Made by a program: the position numbers and the translations under genes
Source: JADLBR01 sp964651705
GTDB taxonomy: Bacteria; Verrucomicrobiota; Verrucomicrobiia; JADLBR01
DNA length: 64,000 nucleotides
Assembly: GCA_964651705.1 (NCBI GenBank)
Contig: CAZYWZ010000006.1
Coordinates: forward strand, 1-64,000
Direction: 5' to 3'
Shown here: positions 40,861-49,984 of the stretch, one piece after another
Layout of the letters: each line of letters opens with the position of its first letter
Position numbering within the stretch: the first letter of the stretch is position 1
Notes under the pieces: generated by a model
Told to the model about the DNA's origin: nothing
Seen by the model: the letters and a program-made list of their open reading frames with translations, nothing else
Database searches by the model: none

Positions 40861-41077
40861 TAGGCTGCGCCTGGGCGCACGCGGCCGAATCGACCGTCCG
40901 CGTGCGCCACGGCGCAGCCTACATCGCGACCCGATTTTCGAGTCAGTCAGACATCATGCCCCGCAGGCGGTGCACCGCCGTGGGTGAAAATGTAGCCCCT
41001 CCGGCCACGGAGGGGCCACGCGGCGGGGTCCACGGCCTCACGGCCGTGGCTACACCTGGAATTTTCGAGTCAGTCAG
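40861..41077. repeat. Two intergenic hairpin modules, copy A
   Basis: Module 1: TAGGCTGCGCC (40861-40871) pairs with GGCGCAGCCTA (40911-40921), with further pairing inside, and is followed by ATTTTCGAGTCAGTCAG (40934-40950). Module 2: CCCCTCCG/CGGAGGGG (40996-41015) and CACGGCC/GGCCGTG (41031-41048), followed by the same ATTTTCGAGTCAGTCAG tail (41061-41077). Both modules recur inverted at 55.1-55.3 kb. The flanking gap 40826-41282 shows no gene. They probably act as transcript ends and may be mobile REP- or MITE-like units. Confidence 0.7.
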
Positions 41078-41282
41078 GAATCCGGCCGGGCGACGGCGGC
41101 CGCAGGCGGGCGCCCCGGGGGCATGAGGGCAGATTCGATGCCGTTAGGGGATCTCATAATGTGACGCGATCCTTGATAAGGCGAATTGGGGCATTAGGCT
41201 GGTTTTGGTGTGGGTGCTGACGCGCGCTGGCCTCGACCGATCGGAGATGAAATTGGGCGCGGGATAGGTTAGGTTATAAGCA

Positions 41283-41723
41283 ATGGTGAGGGCGATCGAG
41301 ACAATGCTTGGGGAGAACGCCGACGGGCTGGCGCGGGCGTGGCGGGAGCGTCTGGAGCGGGAGCCGGCGGTGCTGGGGGCGTTGTCGGGTCCGATAGATG
41401 ACGGCCTGCTGCTCGCGCTGGTGGAGGAATTTGTTCGGGCGATGTGCCGGCAGGATCCTCCGGAAATGGGACCGCTATTGCCGGAGCGGACGTCGGCGGT
41501 CTCCGTCTTCGTCGATCCGCGCGATGATGCGGCGCTGTGGTTGGAGATTCTCTCGGCGGGCCGTTCCGTGATCGAGTCATTCCTCATGGACAGCGTGGTT
41601 CCGGCATTTCGTCTGGAGCCGGATGCGTGCGAGGCGCTGCTGGACGAGTTGGAGAGGGCGTTTCACATGGTGGCGCACCGGCGTCTCCAGGTGCTCTGCG
41701 AGTGCTGCCTGACGCCGCGGTGA
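41283..41723 (+). CDS. Small helical protein, RsbRD-N-like
   Basis: 146 aa. Entirely helical: 'MLGENADGLARAWRERLERE', 'DDGLLLALVEEFVRAM' and 'LLDELERAFHMVAHRRLQVL'. This resembles the N-terminal helical domain of RsbR/RsbRD-type sensors (globin-like bundle), which can occur alone as a signal-input protein. The match is by pattern only. It ends eight bases before the acetyl-CoA hydrolase gene, so the two are probably co-transcribed. Confidence 0.55.
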   Translation: MVRAIETMLGENADGLARAWRERLEREPAVLGALSGPIDDGLLLALVEEFVRAMCRQDPPEMGPLLPERTSAVSVFVDPRDDAALWLEILSAGRSVIESFLMDSVVPAFRLEPDACEALLDELERAFHMVAHRRLQVLCECCLTPR

Positions 41724-41730
41724 GCCGTTG

Positions 41731-43587
41731 ATGGGCGCGACATCTCGACTCACGGAATCCCGGTGGCGGGAGCTGGTGCGGCCCGGGGACCGCATATTCA
41801 TCGGATCGGGGGCGGGCTGTCCGCACGGGCTGGTCCGGTCCCTGCTCGAATCCGGTTCCGTGCTCCAGGATGTCGAGGTCGTGCACATCATGACGCTGGG
41901 GCCGACGCCATGGTGCGACCCGAAGTGGTCGGACGTGCTCCGGGTCAACTCGTTCTTTCTCGGTCCCGGATCGCGGGAGGCGGTGGTCGAGGGGCGGGCG
42001 GATTACACGCCGTGCTTTCTGTCCGAGGTGCCGCACCTGTTCTCCGAGGGGGTGATCCCGATCGATCTGGCCCTGATCTCTGTCTCGCCGCCGGACCGGT
42101 CGGGATTTTGCAGTTTTGGGGTGAGCGTGGACGTGGTGGCTGGGGCGTGCCGCAACGCGGAACGGGTGGTGGCGCAGATCAATCCCCGCATGCCAAGGAC
42201 GCGCGGGGGACAGGGCATCCGGCTCGATGCCCTCGCGGCTTCGATCGAACTGGATGAGGAACTCCCGGAGCTCGAGGCGACGCCGGTGGACGGGGTGGCG
42301 GAACGGATCGGGCGGTACGTGGCACAGCTCATCGAGGATGGCAGCACCTTGCAACTGGGGATCGGGACGCTGCCGCACGCGATCCTCAAGTCCCTATCCG
42401 GCCACCGGGGGCTGGGCCTTCACACCGAGATGATGAGCGACGGGGTGATGCAATGCATGAAGTCCGGGGTGATCGACAATTCGCGCAAGGTCTCGCACCC
42501 CGGCAAGGGGGTGGTCTCCTTCTGCATGGGCGGGCGCGCGCTGTACGATTTCGTCCACGAGAATGACGACCTCGAGTTCCTCCCCAGCGAGTACGTGAAC
42601 AATCCGATCCACATCGCGCGCAACGACGGGATGGTCTCGGTGAACAGCGCGCTGGAGGTGGATTTGACGGGACAGGTTGCGGCGGACTCGGTGGGGTGGC
42701 GTTTTTACAGCGGGATCGGGGGGCAGGTGGATTTCGTTCGGGGCGCGGCCATGAGCCGCGGGGGGCGGCCCATCATCGCGCTCCCGGCCACGGCGATGGG
42801 GGGGAAGGCATCGCGGATCGTGTCCCGGCTGGGTGAGGGCGCTGGCGTCGTGACGAGCCGTGGGGACGTGCACTATGTCGTGACCGAATACGGGGTGGCG
42901 ACGCTGAGGGGCAGGAGCGTGCGGGAGCGGGCCCTCGAACTGATCCAGGTGGCCCATCCGGATTTCCGGGAGGGTCTGCTCGAGGACGCGCATCGCCATG
43001 GCCTGTTGCCCTCGTACGAGCGCGTTGCGCCAACCACGCCGGAGGACATCGGGGGGGTGGAGTCCTCGGTGTTCGTTTCGGGAGGCGCCCGGTACACCCT
43101 GCGGCCATTGCATCCCTCGGACGAGCGGCGGCTCCAGGAGTTTTTCTACTCCCACACCCCGGAGACCATCGTCCAACGATACGGCCATCCGGTCAAGCGG
43201 ATGGGAAAGCAGCGGGCACACGAATTGGTGAGCGTGGACCAGAGGAAGGATCTGGCGCTCGCCGTGTTCGAGGTGCAGGGGCCGAGGCAGGTGATCCACG
43301 CGGTCGGCAGGTACTTCCAGGACGAGGGAGGCAAGACCGCCGAGGTGGCATTTGTCGTGGGGGAGGGGGTGCGGCGCCGGGGATTGGCCAGCCGGTTGCT
43401 GGATGCGATGGCGGGGGTCGGGCGGGCGCGGGGGTTGGCGGGGCTCTGGGCGCTGGTGCTTGCCGACAACCAGGCGATGCTGAATCTATTCCGGAAGGCG
43501 GGGGCGACCGTCAAGCGCTCGGGCGAGCCCAACATGATGCGGGTGGATCTGCCCCTGCGGGTGGGACGGGGCAAGTCGCGGCGTTGA
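41731..43587 (+). CDS. Acetyl-CoA hydrolase/transferase fused to GNAT domain
   Basis: 618 aa from the ATG at 41731. Residues 1-430 form the class I CoA-transferase/acetyl-CoA hydrolase fold: 'GDRIFIGSGAGCPHGLVRSL', 'DSVGWRFYSGIGGQVDFVRG' (family signature), 'VTSRGDVHYVVTEYGVATLR' and 'LIQVAHPDFREGLLEDAHRH'. Residues about 460-610 are a GNAT acetyltransferase ('VRRRGLASRLLDAMAGVGRA' acetyl-CoA loop). Such fusions are known in several phyla; the GNAT part may acetylate a regulatory lysine, or sense acetyl-CoA. It lies upstream of the polyamine transporter, 55 bp from potA. Confidence 0.85.
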   Translation: MGATSRLTESRWRELVRPGDRIFIGSGAGCPHGLVRSLLESGSVLQDVEVVHIMTLGPTPWCDPKWSDVLRVNSFFLGPGSREAVVEGRADYTPCFLSEVPHLFSEGVIPIDLALISVSPPDRSGFCSFGVSVDVVAGACRNAERVVAQINPRMPRTRGGQGIRLDALAASIELDEELPELEATPVDGVAERIGRYVAQLIEDGSTLQLGIGTLPHAILKSLSGHRGLGLHTEMMSDGVMQCMKSGVIDNSRKVSHPGKGVVSFCMGGRALYDFVHENDDLEFLPSEYVNNPIHIARNDGMVSVNSALEVDLTGQVAADSVGWRFYSGIGGQVDFVRGAAMSRGGRPIIALPATAMGGKASRIVSRLGEGAGVVTSRGDVHYVVTEYGVATLRGRSVRERALELIQVAHPDFREGLLEDAHRHGLLPSYERVAPTTPEDIGGVESSVFVSGGARYTLRPLHPSDERRLQEFFYSHTPETIVQRYGHPVKRMGKQRAHELVSVDQRKDLALAVFEVQGPRQVIHAVGRYFQDEGGKTAEVAFVVGEGVRRRGLASRLLDAMAGVGRARGLAGLWALVLADNQAMLNLFRKAGATVKRSGEPNMMRVDLPLRVGRGKSRR

Positions 43588-43642
43588 CTCCCGGGCCACA
43601 TGGCCACACGCTGGCGCGGCCAGCGGGCATCGTGACACGGCA

Positions 43643-44755
43643 ATGGAAGGTTTCTTTAGGCTCGAGGGAATCCGCAAGGCGTTTGGCGGTCGCGAGGCGG
43701 TGACGGGCGTGACGCTCGATCTCCGGCGCGGGGAGGTGTTCTCCCTTCTCGGGCCCAGCGGCTGCGGCAAGACAACGCTGCTGCGTATCGCGGCGGGCCT
43801 GGAGGCGCCGGACTCGGGACGGGTCTTTCTCGATGGGCATGACATCACGGCGCAACCCCCGGAACGGCGGCGGATCAACACCGTTTTTCAGAGCTATGCA
43901 CTTTTCCCGCACATGACGGTCAGGGAGAACATCGCCTTCGGGCCACGGGTGGCGGGGAGGCGTGGGCCCGAGGTGGGGGCCGAGGTCGACAGGATGCTCG
44001 GGCTCGTGGGTCTGGAGGGCCACGCCGATGCGCGTCCGAAACAGATGAGTGGCGGGGAACGACAGCGGGTCGCGCTGGCGCGGGCGCTGATCAATCGGCC
44101 GGAGGTGCTGCTCCTCGACGAGCCGCTCGCGGCGCTCGACCGCAAGCTGCGCCAGCGCATGCTGCTCGAGCTGGACCGGATCCACGAGGAGGTCGGGATC
44201 ACGTTCCTGTACGTGACCCACGACCAGGAGGAGGCCATGAGCCTCAGCGACCGGATCGCGGTGATGAGCGCCGGGCGCGTCGAGCAAGTCGGTGCCCCGG
44301 GGGAGGTGTACGAGCGCCCGGCCTCGCGCTTCGTCGCCGAGTTCATCGGCGACACGAATCTGGTCGAGGCCACCGTGGGCGCCGATGCCCCCGGCGGCTT
44401 CGTTCGCCTGGACAGCTTTTCTCTGGGCGAGGTCTTTGCCTCGGAAGGGCGGGGCAGGTCGCGCGGGGAGCGGGTGTTGTTGAGCGTGCGGCCCGAGAAG
44501 TTGCATGTCTCGCGGGAGCGGCCGAACGGGGGAGAGGGGCGAAACGTGCGGCGGGGCAAGGTCGAGGACGTCAGCTATCTTGGCGCCGAGACGAGGTACT
44601 GGGTGCGGGTGGGATCCCTGAGGCTGGCCGTCGTCGAGCAGAACGCCCGATTTCAGAGCGGGGGCCGGGCGCCCACCTGGGATGAGGATGTGTGGGTGGG
44701 ATGGCATGCCGACGACGTCGTGGTGATCCCCGGCGGGCGGGGCGCCGGGACCTGA
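43643..44755 (+). CDS. potA: Spermidine/putrescine ABC transporter ATPase PotA
   Basis: 370 aa, the family's usual length. Walker A GPSGCGKTT (37-45), ABC signature MSGGERQRVALARAL (about 134-148), Walker B VLLLDEP with LAALD, and the H-loop in 'YVTHDQEEAM'. The C-terminal TOBE_2 region ('VLLSVRPEKLHV') is typical of PotA. It powers the uptake of polyamines with PotB, PotC and PotD, which follow in order. Confidence 0.93.
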   Translation: MEGFFRLEGIRKAFGGREAVTGVTLDLRRGEVFSLLGPSGCGKTTLLRIAAGLEAPDSGRVFLDGHDITAQPPERRRINTVFQSYALFPHMTVRENIAFGPRVAGRRGPEVGAEVDRMLGLVGLEGHADARPKQMSGGERQRVALARALINRPEVLLLDEPLAALDRKLRQRMLLELDRIHEEVGITFLYVTHDQEEAMSLSDRIAVMSAGRVEQVGAPGEVYERPASRFVAEFIGDTNLVEATVGADAPGGFVRLDSFSLGEVFASEGRGRSRGERVLLSVRPEKLHVSRERPNGGEGRNVRRGKVEDVSYLGAETRYWVRVGSLRLAVVEQNARFQSGGRAPTWDEDVWVGWHADDVVVIPGGRGAGT

Positions 44756-44771
44756 GGAGCGGGGGGAAGGC

Positions 44772-45632
44772 GTGCGCCCGCGGAAGCTTGCAGCCGAGTG
44801 GCTTTTGAGTGGCCCGAGCGTCGCGTGGCTCGCGATCTTCTTCGTGGCGCCGACGATCATGGTCTTCGCGATGGCGTTTCGCCCGGCCGATCCATACGGT
44901 GGCCTCGGGGACGGCTGGAGCCTGGAGGCCATGGGGGCACTGTTTCGCCGCACCCATCAGATCGCTCTCTGGCGCACCCTGTGGATCAGCGCGCTGTCCA
45001 CCATGGCATGCCTGATCATGGCGCTGCCGGTCGCCTACTGGATCGCCAGATTGCCGCGCCGCACGGGGGGCTGGGTCCTGGCGGTCATCATCGTCCCATT
45101 CTGGACAAATTTCCTGATCCGGATCTATGCGTGGAAGACCGTCCTTCACGTCGACGGCCCGCTCAAGCAGGCGCTGGTGGCCGTCGGCCTGGTCGACCCC
45201 GGCACCAGCCTTCTCTTCAACCCGGCGGCGGTCATCGTGGTGCTGGTCTACAACTACCTGCCTTTTGCGATACTTCCCCTCTATGCCGCGGCAGAACGGT
45301 TCGACTTTGGGCTCCTCGAGGCCGCCCGCGACCTCGGGGCGGGCCGCTGGCGGGCCCTCGCTTCCGTATTCGTGCCGGGGATCTCGCGCGGCGTGCTGAC
45401 GGCATTCCTGGTCACCTTCATCCCGATGCTGGGATCCTATGCGATACCCGACATCGTGGGGGGAGCCTCGGCGGAGATGATCGGCAACAAGATCGCGCAG
45501 CGGGTATTCGCCGACCGGAATCTGCCGCTGGCCAGCGCGCTGGCGTCGGTGCTGGCATTGCTGGTGCTGCTGCCCGGGCTCGCGCTGATGTGCGCGCCGC
45601 GATCGCGCCCCGGGGCGGGGGAGGGGTCATGA
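44772..45632 (+). CDS. potB: Polyamine ABC transporter permease PotB
   Basis: 286 aa, GTG start at 44772 with GAAGG upstream. Six predicted membrane helices, beginning 'AWLAIFFVAPTIMVFAMAF'. The EAA loop is visible as 'AARDLGAGRWRALASVFVPG'. It forms the inner-membrane channel with PotC. Its stop overlaps the potC start (ATGA), so the two are translationally coupled. Confidence 0.9.
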   Translation: MRPRKLAAEWLLSGPSVAWLAIFFVAPTIMVFAMAFRPADPYGGLGDGWSLEAMGALFRRTHQIALWRTLWISALSTMACLIMALPVAYWIARLPRRTGGWVLAVIIVPFWTNFLIRIYAWKTVLHVDGPLKQALVAVGLVDPGTSLLFNPAAVIVVLVYNYLPFAILPLYAAAERFDFGLLEAARDLGAGRWRALASVFVPGISRGVLTAFLVTFIPMLGSYAIPDIVGGASAEMIGNKIAQRVFADRNLPLASALASVLALLVLLPGLALMCAPRSRPGAGEGS

Positions 45633-46399
45633 GACGCAGCCGCCTGCCGCTGGCCGCCGGGATCGGGGTGCTGCTGTTCCTATACGTGCCGATGCTCGTG
45701 CTGGTGGCGGAGTCCTTCAACGCCTCGCGGTTCGGGGGCGGCTGGGAGGGCTTCTCCCTGAAATGGTACGGCCTGCTCTTCCATAATCGTCCGATCTGGG
45801 ACGCCTTGCGCAACAGCGTTTTCGTGGGCGGGGTGGCGACGCTCGTGTCCGTGGTGCTGGGGACGCTATCCGCGTGGGCGCTCCACCGGTATCGGGGACC
45901 GCTGCAGCGGGCGCACTACGCCCTGGTCTACGCGCCCCTGGTCTTGCCCGATGTGCTCATGGGAATATCGCTCCTGCTCCTCTTCATCAATGCGGGTGTC
46001 CCGCTCGGGCTGGGGAGCATCTGCCTGGCGCATATCACATTCTGCATCAGCTACGTGGCCTTCGTGGTGCTCGGCCGCCTGCAGGAGTTCGACGATTCCG
46101 TGCTGGATGCCGCGCGTGATCTGGGGGCGGGTTGGTGGACGACCTGCCGGCTGGTCGTGCTTCCCATGCTCGCCCCGGGGATCATCTCGGGTGGCCTCCT
46201 GGCATTCACGCTCTCTTTGGATGACTTCGTCGTCACGTTCTTCGTCGCGGGCCCCGGGAGCACCACCCTGCCGGTGCACGTCTACAGCATGATCCGCCAC
46301 GGGACGCCCACGCTGATCAACGCCCTGAGCGCCCTACTCATGGCGGCAACATTCGGTCTTGTTTTGGTCGGGCAGCGGGTTATTAGGCAATGGCGATGA
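45629..46399 (+). CDS. potC: Polyamine ABC transporter permease PotC
   Basis: 256 aa from the ATG at 45629. It shows the typical PotC order: first helix 'LAAGIGVLLFLYVPMLVLVA', then 'SFNASRFGGGWEGFSLKWYG', EAA motif 'AARDLGAGWWTTCRLVVLPM', and 'SLDDFVVTFFVAGPGSTTLP' near the end. Partner of PotB in the membrane. The potD start overlaps its last ten bases. Confidence 0.92.
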   Translation: MRRSRLPLAAGIGVLLFLYVPMLVLVAESFNASRFGGGWEGFSLKWYGLLFHNRPIWDALRNSVFVGGVATLVSVVLGTLSAWALHRYRGPLQRAHYALVYAPLVLPDVLMGISLLLLFINAGVPLGLGSICLAHITFCISYVAFVVLGRLQEFDDSVLDAARDLGAGWWTTCRLVVLPMLAPGIISGGLLAFTLSLDDFVVTFFVAGPGSTTLPVHVYSMIRHGTPTLINALSALLMAATFGLVLVGQRVIRQWR

Positions 46400-47430
46400 G
46401 AAACTTGTTCTATGCAGGCGCGGCGATGGCGATGGCCATCGCCTTGATCGGCTGCGGCGCCCCGCGTGAAAAGCTGCACCTGTTCACCTGGGCGGACTAT
46501 ATCGACGCGGATCTCATCGAAGCGTTCGAGGAGGCGCACTCCTGCCGCGTGGTGATCGACACGTTCGATTCCAACGAGTCGATGTATGCGAAATTGAAGG
46601 CGGGGGCGCGGGGATACGACATCGTTTTCCCGAGCAGCTACATGGCGTCGGTCATGCAAAAGGAGGGCCTCTTGGCCCCGATGGATCACGCGCTCCTGCC
46701 AAACCTGAAGCACGTCGACCGCGACTATCTCCGGGACCTGGCGCTGGACAAGGAGATGCAATACAGCGTCCCGTATATGCTGGCGAATTCCGGGATCGCC
46801 TACCGGAAGTCGCGGGTCGAGGGCTTCCGGCCATCGTGGGCGATGTTTGACCGGGCGGACCTCGCGGGGCGCATGACGATGATGAACGACATGCGCGAGA
46901 CGATGGGCGCGGCATTGAAGAGCCTGGGCCACAGCCTGAATACCAGGGACGAGGCCCAGATCTCTCAGGCCAAGGAGGTCGTCAGGCGCTGGAAGAAGAA
47001 CCTGGCGAAGTTCGACAGCGAACAGTACAAGCCGGGCATCGCGTCCGCCGAGTTTCTCGTGGTGCATGGCTACAACGGGGACCTGCTGCAGGTGATGGAG
47101 GAAGAGGGGGACGTGGGTTACGCGGTGCCTGTGGAGGGGACGTCGGTGGCCTGCGACGATCTCGTGATCCTGGCCGATGCGGGGCAGAAGGCCCTGGCGC
47201 ACGCGTTCATCAACTTCCTGCACGAGCCGGAGAACGCGGCGAAGAACACCGAGTGCGTGCAATTCCTCTGCCCGAATGGCGCGTCATACCCCCTTCTCTC
47301 GGAAGAGACCCGGGGCAACCCGGCGATCTTTCTTTCCGAGGACGTGCGCAAGAAGTGCGAGGTCATCGTGGATCTGGGAGAGGACAACGCGAAGTACGTG
47401 CGGGCGTGGGACGAGGTGAAGGGGGAGTGA
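46390..47430 (+). CDS. potD: Polyamine-binding lipoprotein PotD
   Basis: 346 aa. Lipoprotein signal with lipobox LIGC (Cys22), so it is likely anchored to a membrane rather than free in the periplasm. The mature part is a type 2 periplasmic-binding fold: 'LHLFTWADYIDADLIEAFEE', 'YDIVFPSSYMASVMQKEGLL' and 'VGYAVPVEGTSVACDDLVIL', as in PotD/PotF. It delivers spermidine or putrescine to PotBC. Its stop overlaps the GTG start of the next gene. Confidence 0.92.
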   Translation: MAMRNLFYAGAAMAMAIALIGCGAPREKLHLFTWADYIDADLIEAFEEAHSCRVVIDTFDSNESMYAKLKAGARGYDIVFPSSYMASVMQKEGLLAPMDHALLPNLKHVDRDYLRDLALDKEMQYSVPYMLANSGIAYRKSRVEGFRPSWAMFDRADLAGRMTMMNDMRETMGAALKSLGHSLNTRDEAQISQAKEVVRRWKKNLAKFDSEQYKPGIASAEFLVVHGYNGDLLQVMEEEGDVGYAVPVEGTSVACDDLVILADAGQKALAHAFINFLHEPENAAKNTECVQFLCPNGASYPLLSEETRGNPAIFLSEDVRKKCEVIVDLGEDNAKYVRAWDEVKGE

Positions 47431-48479
47431 GGGGAGACCCCGTCGCGGATCCGGCGGAGGTGGGCAGGATCCTGCTCGTGAAGCTGACGTCGCTCGGCGA
47501 CGTCATCCACGGCACCGCCGCGGTCGCCCCGATCCACCGGGCATTCCCGCGCGCCGAGATCGCCTGGGCCGTCGATGAGCGATTCGCCGACGTGCCGCGC
47601 CATCATCCGGGCGTGACGCGGGTGATCGAGGGAAAGCGGTTTCGTTCCGACCCCCTGCACGAGGTGCGCGAACTGGGGTCGGCGACGGCGACCTTGAGGC
47701 GGGAGGGGGTGGATCTGGCGATCGATCTGCAGGGCACGATCCGCAGCGCGGCATGGGCATACGCGAGCGGGGCGCCGGCCAAGGCCGGGCGGGGCGTATT
47801 TCGCCCGGGATGGGCCCGGAGAGTCCGGCCGGACCTCTCCCGTCACGCGGTGCTCGTGATCGCCGAGATTTTGGAGTCGCTGGGAATTGCCGCCCCCGAT
47901 CCGTGCCCGGCACTACACTGGCCCGCGAGCGCCGAGGAGAAGGTCTCGGGCCTTCTCGCCGAGGCGGGGATCGGCCCGGGGCCATTCGCGGTGTTCAATC
48001 CTTTCAGCCGCTGGGCATCCAAGGAGTGGCCGATTGCCCGATTCCAAGAGCTGGCGCGACGATTTCATCGGGAATCTGGCGCGCCGGTCATCGTGACCGG
48101 GAGCCCGGCCGAGGCGGATAGGGCCGCGGCCTTTGCCGCTGGCTCGGGGCCCGCGGGGGTCATCCCCATGGCGGGCCGGTTGGACCTCGTGGATCTGTTT
48201 TGCCTGCTGAAGCGGGCGCGGGTGATGGTGAGCGTGGATTCTGGCCCGATGCACGCGGCGGCGGCGGTTGGCACGCCCGTCGTGGCGCTTTTTGGCCCGA
48301 CGCTGGCGGAACGGACGGGACCTTGGGGTCCGGGGCACGTCGTGCTTCGCGCGACGACCCCGGACTCGCACCACGCGTATCGCCGGAAGGGGGCGGGGGA
48401 ACTGATGGCGAGGCTGGGGTCGGACGAGGTGGAGACGGCGTTGCTCGCGAAGTGGAAGGCGGGCGAGGCCAGAGGCTGA
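47427..48479 (+). CDS. Glycosyltransferase family 9 (heptosyltransferase-like)
   Basis: 350 aa, GTG start at 47427 overlapping the potD stop (GTGA). Family 9 blocks are present: 'RILLVKLTSLGDVIHGTAAV', 'DLAIDLQGTIRSAAWAYASG', 'FAVFNPFSRWASKEWPIARF' and 'VSVDSGPMHAAAAVGTPVVA' followed by 'LFGPTLAERTGPWGP'. It resembles LPS heptosyltransferase I (WaaC/RfaC type), transferring a sugar in LPS core synthesis at the cytoplasmic face. The coupling to a polyamine transporter is positional only. Confidence 0.88.
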   Translation: MRGDPVADPAEVGRILLVKLTSLGDVIHGTAAVAPIHRAFPRAEIAWAVDERFADVPRHHPGVTRVIEGKRFRSDPLHEVRELGSATATLRREGVDLAIDLQGTIRSAAWAYASGAPAKAGRGVFRPGWARRVRPDLSRHAVLVIAEILESLGIAAPDPCPALHWPASAEEKVSGLLAEAGIGPGPFAVFNPFSRWASKEWPIARFQELARRFHRESGAPVIVTGSPAEADRAAAFAAGSGPAGVIPMAGRLDLVDLFCLLKRARVMVSVDSGPMHAAAAVGTPVVALFGPTLAERTGPWGPGHVVLRATTPDSHHAYRRKGAGELMARLGSDEVETALLAKWKAGEARG

Positions 48480-48559
48480 GCAGAAACTCCGAGGCTCGTA
48501 TCGGGTCCAGCGCACGGAGTATCCTCTGACGCGCGGGCTGTTGCGCGGATGGGCCGTGA

Positions 48560-48848
48560 GGCAGACATTCGTGTCTGCCCCGAATGGCGCTAAGTTGAAG
48601 GGGGTTTGGGACGTTTCCCCGCCAGTGGAGGCTGTATCGGTCGGCCACGCATCATTCACTGGTCCGTCATGCGTCCGCTTGGGAGGGACGCCGGCCCCGG
48701 CGTCCGCGTCTGACCCGAAGAGGGGGCCGTGGCCGACCCGGCCCGCGAGGCCGCGGGCCCTCCCAAACATCGCTTAACTTAGCGCCACTCGTGTCTGCCC
48801 CCGCTGGTCCAGGGCCGCTGACGCAGGCGACCTGCCCGCCTCTGGCGG
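48560..48848. repeat. Intergenic hairpin region, copy of GTGAGGCAG family
   Basis: The 48480-48902 gap has no gene. It contains GGCAGAC-attcgt-GTCTGCC (48560-48579), an 11-bp inverted pair GGCGCTAAGTT (48586-48596) / AACTTAGCGCC (48776-48786) framing about 180 bp, and GACCTGCCCGCCTCTGGCGG (48829-48848). The last 20-mer recurs exactly at 59537-59556, and the first hairpin has a relative at 59484-59506. The framed segment has the form of a small non-autonomous element. Confidence 0.55.
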
Positions 48849-48902
48849 GGGAATGCCTGCGGCACGGGTTGCCTTTTCCCTGAGACCCGACAAACTCACG
48901 CC

Positions 48903-49277
48903 ATGGTCAAGAAGCTCCTGCACACGCGATATCGGGTGAACGACCTCGACAAATCGGTGGCATTCTACCGGGACGTCCTCGGGTGCCATGAGATCCGCCG
49001 CCGCGAGTCGCCACGCGGTTCCAAGCTGGCCTTCATGGGTGTCCCGAACAGTGAGGAACAGATCGAGCTGACGTATTTTCCCGGGAGCGGGCCGGTGCGG
49101 GTCCAGCCGGATCTCACCCACCTCGCCTTCGAGGTGGCCGACCTCGCCGCATTCGCCAGACATGCGGGATCCCTGGGGTACCCCCTGACCGATGGCCCCA
49201 CCAAGACCTCATCGGGCAGCATCATCGCGTTCATCGATGCGCCGGACGGCTACGAGATCGAGCTGATCCAACACTGA
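48903..49277 (+). CDS. VOC/glyoxalase family protein
   Basis: 124 aa. Two beta-alpha-beta-beta-beta modules: 'LLHTRYRVNDLDKSVAFYRD' with His/Glu metal ligands (LHTRYRV; 'EEQIELTYFPG') and 'THLAFEVADLAAFARHAGSL' with 'GYEIELIQH'. The length and H...E...H...E pattern fit lactoylglutathione lyase (GloA-like), which detoxifies methylglyoxal, but other VOC activities are possible. It lies 23 bp upstream of rpe on the same strand. Confidence 0.8.
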   Translation: MVKKLLHTRYRVNDLDKSVAFYRDVLGCHEIRRRESPRGSKLAFMGVPNSEEQIELTYFPGSGPVRVQPDLTHLAFEVADLAAFARHAGSLGYPLTDGPTKTSSGSIIAFIDAPDGYEIELIQH

Positions 49278-49300
49278 GATACCGCACACGCACGACACCC

Positions 49301-49984
49301 ATGCGCCCGATCATCATCGCTCCATCCCTCTTGGCCGCGGACCCAGGATCCCTTGGCGATGAGGCGAGGCGGGCCGGGGAGTCGGGCGCGGATTGGCTAC
49401 ACATGGACATCATGGATGGCCATTTCGTCCCGAACCTGTCCTTTGGGCCATCCGTCGTCGCGGCCGCAAAGCGGCACACGCACCTACCCCTGGATGTCCA
49501 TCTGATGCTAACGCACCCCGATCGCTACATCGAGGCGTTCGCCAAGGCGGGTGCCTCGCTGATCTCCGTGCATGTCGAGGCCCAGCACGATGTCGCCGCC
49601 ACCCTGCAGGGCATCCGCGCCCTCGGCTGCAAACCCGCCATCGCCCTGAACCCGGATACCCCCATGGAAAGGGCGGAACCTTTCTTGCCGGACGTTGAAC
49701 TCGTCCTCGCCATGACCGTCTACCCGGGCTTCGGGGGGCAATCATTGATCTCGGAGGTGCTTGGCAAGTGCCTGAAATTGAAGGAGATGCGGGATAGGGT
49801 CGGCCACGATTTTGACATCGAGGTCGATGGGGGCGTTGGCTTGGACAACGTGGGGGCATGTGCGGCGGCGGGGGCGAACGTCTTCGTCGCCGGCACGGCG
49901 CTGTACGCGCCGGGCGACATGGCGGTGCGGATCCGGCGAATGCGCGCAGTCGCCGAGGCCGCTGTCAGCTCCGGCTCACCTTGA
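49301..49984 (+). CDS. rpe: Ribulose-phosphate 3-epimerase
   Basis: 227 aa. TIM-barrel enzyme of the pentose phosphate and Calvin pathways. Signatures: 'IIIAPSLLAADPGSLGDEAR', 'ADWLHMDIMDGHFVPNLSFG' (metal His and Asp), 'LDVHLMLTHPDRYIEAF', 'VLAMTVYPGFGGQSLI' and 'DIEVDGGVGLDNVG'. Complete. It converges with the lptF-like gene; the two overlap by 20 bp at their 3' ends. Confidence 0.95.
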   Translation: MRPIIIAPSLLAADPGSLGDEARRAGESGADWLHMDIMDGHFVPNLSFGPSVVAAAKRHTHLPLDVHLMLTHPDRYIEAFAKAGASLISVHVEAQHDVAATLQGIRALGCKPAIALNPDTPMERAEPFLPDVELVLAMTVYPGFGGQSLISEVLGKCLKLKEMRDRVGHDFDIEVDGGVGLDNVGACAAAGANVFVAGTALYAPGDMAVRIRRMRAVAEAAVSSGSP

